This document shows positions 11,065 to 22,431 of a stretch of DNA of 64,000 nt, in pieces. The position numbers and the translations under genes are program-made. Within the stretch, counting starts at the first letter, position 1. Each line of letters begins with the position of its first letter. The stretch is from Mesorhabditis belari (Eukaryota; Nematoda; Chromadorea; Rhabditida; Rhabditidae): assembly GCA_958450365.1 (NCBI GenBank), contig CAUEEP010000333.1, forward strand, positions 186,001 to 250,000. Direction: 5' to 3'. A model generated the notes under the pieces. It was not told the origin of the DNA. It saw only the letters and a list, made by a program, of their open reading frames with translations, and ran no database searches.

Positions 11065-11800
11065 GCATATTTTCCAAAAAACTTTGTTGTTCTTGTTGTT
11101 CTTTCTTCTTCTTTCTTCTTCTTTCTTCTTCTTTCTTCTTCTTTCTTCTTCTTTCTTCTTCTTTCTTCTTCTTTCTTCTTCTTTCTTCTTCTTTCTTCTT
11201 CTTTCTTCTTCTTTCTTCTTCTTTCTTCTTCTTTCTTGTTCACAATGTTCACCATTTTCACTCTTTCGGGTTGTGTAATTGTGAAGTTTGCAGTTTGCAG
11301 AAGATTGTGGTAAACAAGTAGAATCAAGCTTTTTTTCCCCATAGAAAATCAAAAAGCTAATAAAAATACAAATACTTTTTGTGATACTTCAATAAAAACT
11401 TTCTCTTATTTCTTGAATTCAATTATTTGACTACCTTTTCATCGTTCATTTTCGGATTTTCATCGACAGTTTTCAGTTCTCCTAATTGAAGTCGAGAGCC
11501 TACTTGAATCTTGAATCTGTTTAATCTAGAATCTGTCGAGAGTCTACTTGAATCTGTTTAAGCCTGTTTAAGCCTATTCGAGAGCCTACTTGCGAATCTG
11601 TTACTCGTGCTTGACTTGATTTGATTCATCTTTTTATTTTTATTTTCCAAAAACCTTTGTTGTTCTTGTTCTTTCTTGTTCTTTCTTGTTCTTTCTTGTT
11701 CTTTCTTCTTCTTTCTTGTTCTTTCTTGTTCACAATGTTCACCATTTTCACTCTTTCGGGTTGTGTAATTGTGAGATTTTGTTTTTTTCAGAAATTCTTC
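11065..11800. repeat. Duplicated segment with CTTCTTTCTT microsatellite
   Basis: 11065-11285 and 11643-11785 share both flanks: TTTTCCAAAAA(A/C)CTTTGTTG on the left and TCACAATGTTCACCATTTTC ... GTGTAATTGTG on the right. Between them copy 1 has about 14 units of CTTCTTTCTT (11100-11237) and copy 2 a shorter CTTGTTCTTT array. Long Ser/Phe/Lys ORFs here are artefacts. Confidence 0.88.
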
Positions 11801-12124
11801 CTTTTTGTTTATAAATTTGAAATATTTAATGCTTTTTGATTTGTGTAATTGGAAGGGTTGAATTTTTCGCCAAAGCGATCGCTGTTCGAATCGTCCTGTA
11901 GCCACAAGTGTTACAAGTTGGTGGCTGGTACTGAAAATTTCAAAATGAGAAATTAAGCGACAATGTTTCTTTTCTTCAATCAGGAATACTATGTAGAATT
12001 GCGAAAAAGAAAATTGCTTCGTTTTACGTATCGTTTCGTATCGTTAAGCCTTAAAATCTGGTAAATTTTCATGATTTCCGTACAGTATTATAGTAAGCAG
12101 TCAAAAACTGAATATCTTTAACGG

Positions 12125-12310
12125 CTCTTTCCCCGAATTGTGGTCCCTAGAAAGTTTCGTCGTCTTTAGAGAGTTTAGTGGTCTTTTAAAAGTTTCGTGA
12201 TCTTTTAAAAGTTTCGTAGTCTTTAGAAAGTTTCGTGGTTTTTTAAAAGTTCCCTGATCTTTTAAAAGTTCCTTGGTCTTTTAAAAGTTTCGTGGTCTTT
12301 TACAATTCTT
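12125..12310. repeat. 19-bp tandem repeat
   Basis: About nine degenerate units of AGTTTCGTGGTCTTTTAAA. A related inverted copy occurs at 12842-12865. Lies between the acidic ORF and the downstream region. Confidence 0.8.
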
Positions 12311-12357
12311 TGTTGTTTTCGACGGCTACCTGGCCGTCTCAGCTCAGCAAAGCACAA

Positions 12358-12600
12358 TCATGACAGGGTTCTGCGTCCGTCAGCGCCAACACCTCTGCCT
12401 CCGTCAACATCGTCAGAGTCAACGTCTTCAGTCGGACCCTCAGCGTCGCCTTCTTCTTGGCTGTTGATCGTCTCGTTTTCGAGGCTCGTCACGATTTGTG
12501 GCGCATCCGTTTTGACCTCTTCATCCGGCTCATTGCAGTCGGAGTTTGTCATCCGGCTCATTGTAGAGTCACCAGTGTCCGACGAAGAATGGTGATTAGA
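12358..12600 (-). CDS. Possible acidic exon or small ORF, unknown
   Basis: Minus-strand open frame of about 80 codons, with a start candidate at 12561 (MSRMTNSDCNEPDEEVK) and a stop at 12358. It is very acidic (EEGDAEGPTEDVDSDDVDG) with better codon structure and higher GC than its surroundings. It lies 550 bp downstream of the TSP1 exons on the same strand and might be their terminal exon, but no acceptor of matching phase is evident. No family recognised. Confidence 0.4.
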   Translation of the reverse strand, partial: SNHHSSSDTGDSTMSRMTNSDCNEPDEEVKTDAPQIVTSLENETINSQEEGDAEGPTEDVDSDDVDGGRGVGADGRRTLS

Positions 12601-13145
12601 ACAGACATCTTTTGCTTATGCAGCCAATGCTATGCTGATTTCAGTGTAAGAAGCAAGCTTTCCGATAGTAGACCAAGAATTGTTAGACCCTTCCCTAAGA
12701 TTGTTCTTTCAATTCTGATCAAATAAACTGGCGCATGTGGAAGCATTCTTGGAGCAAACTGGAGCATTCTTAATACGTTAAAACAATTTCAAAAGACTTC
12801 AAAACTAAAACAAGACTAAAAAAACAAGAATTGCAAAAAACCACGAAACTTTTAAAAGACCATGATTAAGGAAAAGAGCCTCTTTACCTTCAATTTAGCA
12901 GATATTTAGTTTAATAGCTATTCAGCTTAACAGATATTCAGCTTAACAGATATTTAGCTGCTCTGACTTACTGTAATGGACAAGAACTGAATCTTTACTG
13001 TACTTTTAAGCTCTTTACATTCCTCTTTCCATTCATCTAACGTCTGTAATGCTAGAGATAGGTATTTAGACTGATTTTGTAGAAATCAGCCTGTTTTAGG
13101 TAAAGTAAAGCCTGTTTTCGGTATACTATAGCTGATTTCATTTAC

Positions 13146-13988
13146 CTGTTGACAAGTAGTGCATGCAACTGGCGGCGGGGGGACAATCGGCTGCGGTGGC
13201 TGATAACAAGTGTTACAGATTGGGCATGGAACTCGAGCCGCACAATCGCTCACATCAATCGATGAGCCGGGGCACTAAAGGTAGAAGACTATAGAGCTAT
13301 TTAAACTACTATATTGTTACTATATTGTTACTATATTGTTCTAATCGCTTACCGAGTTGTCAGCGCAACTGCAGCCGCGATTTCTCGTCTGAATCCCGTT
13401 TCCGCAAGACACCGAACAAGCTGACCACTCTGACCATTGGGTCCACGAGCAACAAGCCTAAACATGGAATATAGCTAGATAAGTAGATAAGCTAGATAAG
13501 TAAAAGTCCAAATCACTGCTTACCTGCGAGTTACACGCCCTTTCCTCTGTGGCCGGACCTTGACAAGTGCAAACACCACATTGTGTATTGCACGTCCTTG
13601 TCCTCACTTGAACTCCACCACCGCATGACTTGCTAGAAGTCAAGCTTCATCTTTATCTATCTTTTTTCAAACCTGCAACTGCTCCATGATCCCCATTGAT
13701 TCCATTCTGGAGTCGGCTCTCGATAGACTTGGCACTGTCTCGACTCATCGGCGGCTCCCTGACAATTCGAACCCGAGCATTGCCGGGTTCTCGTTTGCGA
13801 ATCAACTAAAGCTTTTAAAGGATAATTAATTGAAAGCTAATCTTGACCTAGTGACTAATTCTCACCTCCATATGGATTCCTTTGACAAGTACTCCATGCT
13901 CCCCAACTCATCCATTGACTCTGTGCATCGAGGCATGGCTGGCAAGTGTTTGGCGAGGCACCACCACCGATCACCAAGGCGTTGATAT
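13146..13988 (-). CDS. Thrombospondin type-1 repeat protein, internal exons
   Basis: Five consecutive exons on the minus strand, all with GT/AG borders and matching phases: 13866-13988, 13673-13805, 13524-13632, 13353-13457, 13146-13274. They encode TSP1 modules: [46 protein letters not shown], then [20 protein letters not shown], followed by a Cys/Pro-rich stretch ([13 protein letters not shown]). The WxxWSxWSxC and CSxSCGxGxQxRxR signatures are classic; such proteins are secreted or extracellular, binding matrix or guiding cells. Upstream and downstream exons were not identified: the first intron holds a 37-bp minisatellite, and a good donor at 13145 requires another exon below. Which TSP1 family member this is cannot be said. 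Confidence 0.85.
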
Positions 13989-14035
13989 CTAGAAAACGGT
14001 AGACAGGGTTTTTTTGGTACAATCAGATAAGATCG

Positions 14036-14470
14036 GATCGGGTTAGCCCGATCGGTCGGATCTATCGGATCCTATTGAATTAGCCCAATTGGTCGGATCT
14101 ATCGGATCCTATCGAACTAGCCCAATTGGTCGGATCTATCGGATCCCATTGAACTAGCCCAATTGGTCGGATCTATCGGATCCTATTGAACTAGCTCAAT
14201 CGGTCGGATCTATCGGATCCTATTGAACTAGCTCGATCGGTCGGATCTATCGGGTTAGCCCGGTTGGTCGGATCTATCGGATCCTATTGAACTAGCCCAA
14301 TTGGTCGGATCTATCGGAGCTATCGGATCGTATTTAACTAGCTCGATCGGTCGGATCTATCGGATCCTATTGAACTAGCTCGATTGGTCGGATCTATCGG
14401 ATCCTATTGAACTAGCCCAATTGATCGGATCTATCGAATCGAATCCGATCGGCCCTGATCCGATCCGACC
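14036..14470. repeat. 37-bp minisatellite upstream of TSP1 exons
   Basis: About 11 copies of a 37-bp unit (starting TCGGATCTATCGGATCCTAT), with Sau3A-type GATC in every unit. Probably in an intron of the TSP1 gene. 14471-14796 holds nothing recognisable. Confidence 0.92.
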
Positions 14471-14796
14471 CGATAACCATGTCTAGAACACGCTAACTAT
14501 AAGTACTAAGTAAAATTCGAAATATTTAACTAACATTTTACTTCGTATGCCGGCTTATTATGCGGCCAAATTTTTCTATCACTCTATCAGCATCGAAAAT
14601 CAAATCTAGCAAATTTTTTTTTCAGTCTATCAGTTCTCGCGAGTAAAACCTTTTTCTAAAAGGTGGACAATTTGGAAAATTACCGTAACCGCTACCGTAA
14701 ATAGCCCAATTTAGCTATTATTTGATGCGCAACGGAAGGCTGGACGTAGCCAATGATGGCAAAATTTCGCTGATCGGATCAGACTTGATTACAATA

Positions 14797-15350
14797 CAGG
14801 GTGCGTCATAATTATTGCAACAAGAGTTCAAAGACCGTTTTCCAAACAGCTTTCTTATTTTCTTTGCCCCCTTTTTTGTTGTGTTGCGTTCTATCTTCTT
14901 TATTCTTGCCTAATTGCCTCCCGCTCACACGCAGAAGACGGTTCAGGAGTGGTGTGTGGCCAACTTTCCCTCAGTGATCACCAAGGATGAATGGCCTCCA
15001 AACTCACCGGATCTCAATGTGATGGACTTTTCCATTTGGGTAATCTTAGAGGCTAATGTCTGCTCTCGAAAACACACAACTTTGGATTCTTTGAAGAAGT
15101 CTTTGACCAAAGGATGGAAGGCGACTCCTCAAGATGACATTCGGGCCGCAGTGGAGGCATATCCGAACCGATTAAGGGCTGTTATCAAGGCAAAAGGCGG
15201 TCATATCGAATGATCTCTTGTTTCCTTATTTGTTGCTGTTAAATAAAGCTATTTATGTTTAAAAATCTTCTTCCAGTGAAACTTCTTGGTGTGCAATGCC
15301 TTGAGTGCAATGCCTTGGGTATCTTGTTGCAATAATTATGACGCACCCGG
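14797..15350 (+). mobile_element. Non-autonomous Tc1-like element keeping transposase C-terminus
   Basis: Inverted ends CAGGGTGCGTCATAATTATT and complement, flanked by TA. Only the last about 95 codons of a Tc1-type transposase remain, open from 14917 to the stop at 15213: PPAHTQKTVQEW, WPPNSPDLNVMDFSIW, AVIKAKGGHIE. The fragment contains the DLN(x)MD region downstream of the second catalytic Asp; the N-terminus and first catalytic residues are deleted, and no ATG opens the frame. An AATAAA lies at 15242. A copy differing at only a few sites starts at 63484. Confidence 0.92.
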
Positions 15351-17302
15351 TAGTTTTTCAAGTTTTTTTAGAGACTTTTACAAAGCTTTTTAGGGAACTA
15401 ATCACTGATTGTCAGAAAAAACGCACTCAAAACAAGATTTGTCTCGAGAAGCAAGCACAAATTGCAAGATTTCCCGGTTAAAAACAACTTTAAAAAGTTA
15501 AAAGTTAACCCAACTTAACAAAAAACCCAAAAAAGTTCACAAAAAGTTAATGCAAAGAAAACTTTAGAACTAAAACTAATACAGAAATATAAAACTAATA
15601 CAAATTCTGAAAAATCCCAAGTGCAAACCTGAAACGATGAACGAGAGCAAAATAGTAAGCATTGTTATGGATAAATGTCGTGAGATCGTCCGTTTTTCTT
15701 TTCCTGAATGGTTTCCCGATCGGGTCAATCGTATTTGTACCCCACTAAACTCCTCCCAAGATTGAGTGATGCAAAAAAGAAAAAAAAGAAAGAATCGACT
15801 AAATATTTGCCATTACCCCGACACGTCTTCTCCTCTATTTTTGCTCTTTTTTTCCTTCGTCTTTCCAAGTTACTCCATTTTTTTTTCTCTTGCGGATTTT
15901 TCACAAGAGCAATCATTTGAAGGAGACACGTCACAGTAAAATAAAGTGACTCATCAAATTGGGTAAACTCATCTGATTGGGTAAACTCATCTGATTGGGT
16001 AAACTCATCTGATTGGGTAAATGAATCAGAAATGAAAATCGTTGAGTAGAATTATGCGCTTTAAAGTTTAACCCTTGAAAATCTCATTCTCATTCTCGTG
16101 GTGATGAATGAACAGAGCTACAGAGCTAGCGAAGAGGTACCTCTTTCATTATACTACACAATAGATGGTTATCGAATTGGGTTGGATTCGATCAAGACCG
16201 ATCCGATCCGATCGAAATAGAAATTAAGCTAATGACAAACAACAGAAACATGACAAATAAACACTAAATGGGCAAATTTTCCCGCATCAGACGACAGGAC
16301 ATCAATGCAAAACCAATTCACAGCACTTTTCAGCCGCATTTCTTCTTTCATCTTAGCTATTTTGTTTGCCAATGTGCTGTGTAGGGAATCAGTTCCTTCT
16401 TCGGCAAGACCTCTAATCATATGATGTAAAAGTCGATGTCGATAACCACACAGCTTCCATCAAAAACCGGTTTGTCTTAATAACTTTTTTTCCAGTGGAA
16501 GGATTTTGAAAACTCAACTTTTTTTACTCTATCTGGATATCACCATAAAAAAGTTATTAAGTCGATTTTTACTTGCTAGAAAAAAAGAAAGTTATGTACT
16601 TGATGTGGTCATTTTTCCCATTTTGCCCTGTAAAAGGCCATTTTCCCCATTTTCTCACTTTTTGCGAGTGATTTTTCTGATTAATTCACGGGCCTTTAAA
16701 CGCGAATCTCTAATTCACATTAAAATCAAATCAAGCCATTTTATTGTCAAGCTTTTAAGCTTTCTTTTTATATAAATATTATTCATCAAAAATAATTTCA
16801 TATTTATCGGATAATTTTACAATATATTCTCTAATATATCCTCTAATATATCCTCTAATATATTCTCTTTCTAATTGCAACTCTTGAAGCATAAGCCTCT
16901 TGAAAATTGTGGAAACTCCTAGAAGTACACGTAGTGATCCTTATCAAATTTCGGTCGGTTCTCATCCCCATCATCTTTCCCTTTATCATTCTTTTGCGAA
17001 CCGTATTAGTTTACAGGAATAAGCTTTGGAATAAGCTTTGGAATAAGTTTTGGAATAAGTTTTGGAATAAGCTCCCGTCCGGTATCTTCTCGTCTGTAGG
17101 AAAATTGAAAGTATCTGTAAACGAATTAGATCTTATTGCCATTTCAAATCTGCTCTATCTTTAATCTTCTTATACCCGTGTTTCCTAACTGTAGTCTTAC
17201 TGTACTATTTTTAGTTTTCTTTCTTTTTTTGTGAAAGTATTTTAGCAGTATGTTATATAGGTTATGATTATCTGATTCGCTTCCTATTCGCCCCTGAATA
17301 AA

Positions 17303-17305
<3 letters not shown>
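15351..17305. other. Gene-poor stretch with small arrays
   Basis: No confident gene. Contains four 18-bp units AAACTCATCTGATTGGGT (15955-16022), CTCTAATATATC units (16828-16866) and GGAATAAG(C/T)TTT units (17024-17075). A minus-strand open frame at 16229-16420 is listed separately. Confidence 0.6.
16229..16420 (-). CDS. Possible orphan exon
   Basis: Minus-strand open frame with a protein-like stretch, LAEEGTDSLHSTLANKIAKM then KEEMRLKSAVNWFC, which looks helical/coiled. No splice context or family recognised; it could be chance or a relic. Confidence 0.2.
   Translation of the reverse strand: MIRGLAEEGTDSLHSTLANKIAKMKEEMRLKSAVNWFCIDVLSSDAGKFAHLVFICHVSVVCH

Positions 17306-17349
<44 letters not shown>
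17306..17349. repeat. (AT)n microsatellite
   Basis: About 21 AT dinucleotides directly abutting the pogo-like element. Together with the TATA runs at 19566, 20019 and 22341, it supplied insertion targets for at least three transposons. Confidence 0.95.
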
Positions 17350-17352
<3 letters not shown>

Positions 17353-19565
17353 TCGAACCTCTCTACAACGTAACTCACGGGACCGGCTATAGTTTACGTT
17401 ATATAGAGGTTTACGTTATATCGAGGTTTTGTTATATAGAACCAAAAACGCAGGGTTTATTGCAACCATTACGTTATGTAGAGGTATTGGAACATATTTA
17501 TTGCAAAAACTCAACAAAAAAGGTAAAAAAAAATTATCAAAAAGCATCAAAGTTTAACAAAAAAGTTAGTCAAACGGGATTGTTTAGGAGAAAAAAAAGC
17601 CTGATCAAAGAAAAAATTATCAAAAGTTGCTAAAGCCTTAACAATTTCGGAATTAGGGTTATTCCTCACAAATATCTTGAGCTTTTGAAGATGTAGATAT
17701 GCCTCGGATCGTGTCACTATCGGCTCTTCCACGTCTTCAACGATTGGCTCATCATCCTCCCTATCAGAAGAAATCGACTGTAGTTGCGAACCTAAGGAAA
17801 CATAATTGATCTTTTCCTTAAATTAGCATTACTTTAAACGATATAATCTGTACCTTTAGCAGCTAGTGCAATTTCCTCTAGCGATCTTAACCCTGTAGTC
17901 ACAACATTTTCGTCGGCGCAAGCAAATTCCAAAGGATTGATTGATCGATCAACGTCTTCACTATCAATAAGTTGATTCCAGATAGCCTGCAATGATTGTA
18001 GCGAGTTATCGTCGTCGTTATTGTTTTCGATAAATGGCGGCTCATCTTGCATACATCTCTTGAATCCGGCCTTACGAAAACAATTTGAAAGCGTCTCCAC
18101 TTTAACGTCATTCCAGGATTCTTCGAGTAAGTATAGTGCATCCAAAAGATTAAATTCGAATTTGGCCTTTGCATCGACAGCTGCAATTCTTTGTTTCAAC
18201 AATCCTGTTCGGTATCTGACCTTCAGATTTTTAATTATTCCCATATCCATTGGTTGGATTGCCGCAGTTGCATTCGGCAAAAAGAATTTAATCTGAATGT
18301 TTGATAAATTGAGCTTCGGATGTGCTGGACAGTTATCAATAAACAACAAAATTTCCCGATTAAATTTGATCAAATTTGAATTCCATTTCTTGAGATAGCT
18401 CTCAAATCATTCGCTGGTCATCCACGCTCTTGAATTTGCTTCGTACAAAACAGAAAGTTTTTTGACATCCTTAAAGCAACGCGGATGCTTCGATTTACCA
18501 ATCACGAATAAAGGGCATCTTTCGCTTCCATCCATATTTGATCCGACGAGAACAGTGACTCTATCCTTGCTCTTCTTTCCACTTGTGCATCTATCGCCTT
18601 TGAAAGACAACGTTTTATTCGGCGTTAACTTGTAAAAAAAGAGCTGTTTCATCCAAGTTAAAAACATTCTTTAGCTCAAATTCTTTCAAGAGTCCCTTCA
18701 ATACTTCATCTTTCCACTGCTCAACATTGTTCAGGTCGATTTCGGCTGCTTCTCCTTGTAGGGAACGAAAAACAATGCCATGCCTATGCTTCAGCTTTTC
18801 TAGCCATCCATTGCTAGCTCGGAAATCGGTAATACCCATCAACTTTGCAAGCTCCAGAGCTTTTGTTCGAAGCAAATTTCCGTCCACACATTCATTGTTG
18901 CTTCGAATCTCTTTCAACCAAGAAATAACCGCACCTTCCAGGTCCTCGTGTTTGCTATTCTTCACTTGTGCTCGCTTGCCCTTAGAACCGTCATTGATCG
19001 CATTAGAAATCGTTTGCTTTTGGCCCAAAATCGAAGAAATGGTCGAAATTGGCCGCTTGAATTCCCTTGCTAAATCCGTTACTCCTTTCGAAGTTGAAGC
19101 ATCAAGAATTCGCTTTTTTTTCAGCTAGATCGATCCTTTTCCGGGTCGCCTTCTTTCGCTCCATCGCCTGAAAAATGATAAATATCATTTAATACAGAAA
19201 ATAAGCACGTAAAAAGAATAAATGAACGATATATGAACGCAAAAAACTTATTAAGAATCTATGTAAGTGATTTTTTTCTTCTTTTAAATTGTGGCAAAAA
19301 GGCCACAGATTAGAATAGTCCATCCAAAGAGCATGGTAGTTGGAAGAAATATCCACGTTTTAGCATAAAATCCGTTATATGGAACAAAAAATTGCATATT
19401 TTCAGGCAAAATTTTCCGTTGTATAGAGTTTTACGTTATACAGAGTTACGTTATATCGAGGTTTTTTTATAGACATTTTGTATTACATTTGGCCGGGACC
19501 GGTCACGCCTTACGTTATAGAGAGGTTTACGTTATATCGAGGTTCGTTATAGAGAGGTTCGACTG
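17350..19565 (-). mobile_element. pogo/Tigger-like DNA transposon, TA-flanked
   Basis: Ends CAGTCGAACCTCTCTACAAC / GTTATAGAGAGGTTCGACTG, TA on both sides, 2216 bp. Subterminal copies of ACGTTATATAGAGGTTT occur at both ends. Encodes a CENP-B/Tigger-type transposase on the minus strand (separate entry). Confidence 0.93.
17547..19164 (-). pseudogene. pogo/Tigger-like transposase, two frameshifts and a stop
   Basis: Minus strand, start MERKKATRKRIDLA at 19164. Order: N-terminal pogo/CENP-B HTH (KGVTDLAREFKRPISTISSI), a second HTH (SNGWLEKLKHRHGIVFRSLQ), then the DDE domain: [53 protein letters not shown] 62-nt intron (17853-17792) joins AAKG to the C-terminal exon ending TNFFVKL at 17547. Total about 518 aa, normal for Tigger. 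Breaks: a frameshift in an A8 run near 19125, a frameshift in a T7 run near 18640 just after NLDETALF, and an in-frame TGA at about 18405 after AWMTSE. Otherwise well preserved, so decay is recent or partly sequencing error. Confidence 0.9.
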
Positions 19566-19569
19566 TATA

Positions 19570-20018
19570 TGTTGTGTCCTATTTAGATTTCCGTCCGATT
19601 TAGATTGAATCTAAATCGGACGTCCGATTTAGATTGAACTTATCGCGGACGTCCGATTTAGATTACAGTCTATATCGGACGTCCGATTTAGATTCAATCT
19701 AAATCTTATATGGATTGAACAATAATATAAACATGCTTAATATATGTTCTTAAGCGTTTTCTGTAGTTTTCTGCATTTTTCAAAGGTCTTTTATTGATTA
19801 CAGTCTATATCGGACGTCCGATACAGATCGAACAATAATAAACGTGCTAAACATATGTTCTTTGAAAATTTCTTTGAAAAGCGCAGAAAATTGCAAAAAA
19901 ACGCTTAAGAACATATATTAAGCACGTTTATTATTGTTCGATCTGTATCGGACGTCCTATATAGACTGTAATCTAAATCGGACGTCCGCGATAAGTTCAA
20001 TCTAAATCGGACACAACA
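19570..20018. mobile_element. Ginger-like MITE (TGTTGTG...CACAACA)
   Basis: 449 bp, palindromic, ends TGTTGTGTCCTATTTAGATT and complement; 5' TATA (19566-19569) and 3' TATA. Filled with subterminal repeats CGGACGTCCGATTTAGATT. Shares both ends and internal motifs with the coding element at 20031. Confidence 0.85.
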
Positions 20019-20281
20019 TATATATATATATGTTGTGTCCTATTTAGATTTCCGTCCGATTTAGATTGAACTTATCGCGGACGTCCGATTTAGATTACAG
20101 TCTATATCGGACGTCCGATTTAGACTCAATCTAAATCTTATATAGATTGAACAATAATATAAACATATATGTTCTTAAGCGTTTTTTTGCAATTTTCTGC
20201 ACTTTTCAAAGAAATTTTATTGTCTTTTTTTGAGAATTTTTTTGTTTTCTTGTTTTCCTATTAAATGCTGCTTTTTTACAG

Positions 20282-21485
20282 ATGGAGGACCTTTTTGACC
20301 AAGAATTTGGCGTGTTTTTACAAAAGAAGAAAAGAGGACAAATTCCAACCGCTGAAGCCTACAATTTGATGGTTGAAACGCTCCACAATCATCGTGAAAA
20401 CTGCGAGAAACCAAAACTACCACAAAACTACCACAAAACTACCACGAAAACAACTTGCTGAAAAGATTTGCGCTCGTGATTGAACAAAAGGGAGCGCAGC
20501 TTTATCATGTGGGCGAGAAAAATGGCAGCGGAGAGATGCCAGCACAACAACGAGTGATTAAGCGAGAAGCGGTCTTTCAGCTCTTACACGAAACACACAA
20601 AAAAAAACTTGGACACGCTGGAATAAACTTGATGTGGCAAAATCTCCGAGGATATTATGGTATTTCAAAGTGGGTTTTTGACTTTATTATTTTATGTGCT
20701 GCTTACTGGCTCAAACTACATTTTTAGAGAAATCATCAGTCTCTACGTCAAAGTGTGTGAAGAATGCGAATTGAAAAGAGGAAATTTTAAAAAAAACGGT
20801 CGTTGTGAGGCCAATCATAATGCAAAAACAAAACGAGCTTTTTCAAGTGGATCTTATCGAGCTCCAATCAACACCGGATGGTGATTTCAGGTTCATTCTA
20901 GTATACCAGGTTTTTTCAGGTCTAATAAAACAAGCCGACAAGATGTTACAAGCGTCTAAAGAGAGGTTCTTTTATGATCGTTTTTCGGTTTCACCTAATG
21001 TACACAATTAGATTTCAGCCTTTGGATATTGGAAAGAACGTAAGAATTCCAATTGATCCGGTTGATCGACCAAAAATTGGCCACCGAAATCTTTTGGGCG
21101 TTGTCACTGAAGGTTTGTTTCGATTAAATTCACTTAAACCATTTTTTTTTAAAGCAATCGATGGGCTTTACACGATTGGGACGGCGAATTGGACTCTACC
21201 ACAGAAGTTTTCAAGAAATCAACTCTATCCTTGTGAGACGGACTTCCTTGCTATTGCTGATGTGCCGGAACGTTCAACTTCCTTTCGTGCCGCCATCGGT
21301 GATTCTTCTATTCACGGGAAACAAGGTAAGTAACTATAACTTTATTTCATTTTTTGCGTGTTCCATTAGGCCATAAACATTGCTTATGTGCTGGAAAATG
21401 CTCATCCAATCGATGTTCGTGCAAAAAGGATGGCCGACTCTGCAATTCAAGATGTCACAATAGCCCAAGCTGCAAAAATAAATAG
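20282..21485 (+). pseudogene. Ginger-like transposase (integrase) gene, degraded
   Basis: Starts MEDLFDQEFGVF after an acceptor-like TTTTTTACAG. Then an H2C2 zinc-binding region (QLLHETHKKKLGHAG ... VKVCEECELKRGNF, interrupted by a possible intron 20670-20727) and the start of the integrase core, RPIIMQKQNELFQVDLIEL with the first catalytic Asp. After LVYQVFSGL the frame jumps to IKQADKMLQASKER, so the second Asp and the Glu are deleted. The C-terminal part keeps DIGKNVRIPIDPVDRPKIG, and a last exon (21370-21485) encodes a cysteine finger, CLCAGKCSSNRCSCKKDG then LCNSRCHNSPSCKNK. Frames break at a duplicated AAACTACCAC (about 20430) and in an A8 run (about 20795). Cannot be catalytically active. 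Confidence 0.82.
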
Positions 21486-21675
21486 AAATTTTTAACTCGT
21501 TCGTTGTTGTTGTTGATTTTTTGTTGTTGTATGTTGTAATTTCGCATCTATTCTGTTAACGCTAATAAATTGTTTCATAGTTGGGTTTTCTTTTCAGAAA
21601 AAGACAGTAGCAGACCTTTGAAAAATGCAGAAAACTACAGAAAACGCTTAAGAACATATATTAAGCATGTTTATA

Positions 21676-22253
21676 TTAGGTGTGTGAAAAAGTAATCCAC
21701 GTTTTTTATTTTTATCTGATGACCAAATAAGACGCTGTCTTCTCGAAAACCCTCGTTCAACCTCTTCAGAAATAGGCCTTACATTAAATTGTGCTGGGTC
21801 AACCGTAAGGAAACGCTTGAATGCCATGAATTTTATCAAAAAGTTGAACAAATGGATACCGCATGAACGATAACGCGCGACCACATGTCTCTTTACAGAC
21901 TCGACAAAAAATCCAGAGTGTTGGATGGGAGGTTTTACCACATCCACCTTATAGTCCAGACCTTTCTCCATCTGATTATTATTTATTTTTGTCTCTGTCT
22001 AACTTTTTGGCCAATAAACGGTTCAATTCCGAAGAAGATGTCAAAACCGAGGTCTTCTCTTCTTTTCTCATCTTTTCTTCGCCTCTAAGGACCAAGATTT
22101 TTATGATCGTGGAATGTCTTTACTTGTAGAACGTTGGCAAAAGGTTGTTCTTTCGAATGGTGATTACTTCGTTGAATAAAAATTATTTTAACGAAACTTA
22201 TGGTCTTTTATATTTAAACGTTAAAAACGTTGATTACTTTTTCACACACCTAA
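21676..22253 (+). mobile_element. Internally deleted mariner nested in Ginger-like element
   Basis: Ends TTAGGTGTGTGAAAAAGTAA and complement, TA on both sides. Keeps the N-terminal part (LLENPRSTSSEIG, AMNFIKKLNKWIPHE) fused directly to the catalytic second half (NDNARPHVSL, LPHPPYSPDLSPSDYY), then after one frameshift DFYDRGMSLLVERWQ and SNGDYFVE-stop. The middle with the first catalytic Asp is deleted. Confidence 0.92.
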
Positions 22254-22431
22254 TATTATTGTTCAATCTATATAAGACGTTCAATCTATATATTGTTTAA
22301 TCTATATAAGATTTAGATTGAACCTAAATCGGACACAACATATATATATAAAACTAGTTCAATTATATAAACAAAAAAACTATCAATATATAAAACTCTT
22401 AAACAAGTCAATATCTGTTTCTTTGTGTATA

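Larger units (their letters stand above)
20031..22340 (+). mobile_element. Ginger-like integrase transposon with nested mariner
   Basis: 2310 bp, ends TGTTGTGTCC / GGACACAACA, flanked by TATA on both sides, fitting the TGT...ACA ends and 4-bp target duplications known for Ginger elements. Carries an integrase-type gene (20282-21485). A TA-flanked mariner (21676-22253) is inserted downstream of that gene. Confidence 0.85.

Noticed and set aside
10913..11352. Lys/Glu-rich and Ser/Phe-rich ORFs on both strands
   Set aside because: Artefacts of the CTTCTTTCTT microsatellite.
12457..12726. 89-aa + strand ORF opposite the acidic exon
   Set aside because: No splice or motif support; the minus frame has the better composition.
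14914..15213. Complete 99-aa protein starting MPPAHT
   Set aside because: The start is a TTG in the deletion scar; the protein is only a transposase C-terminus.
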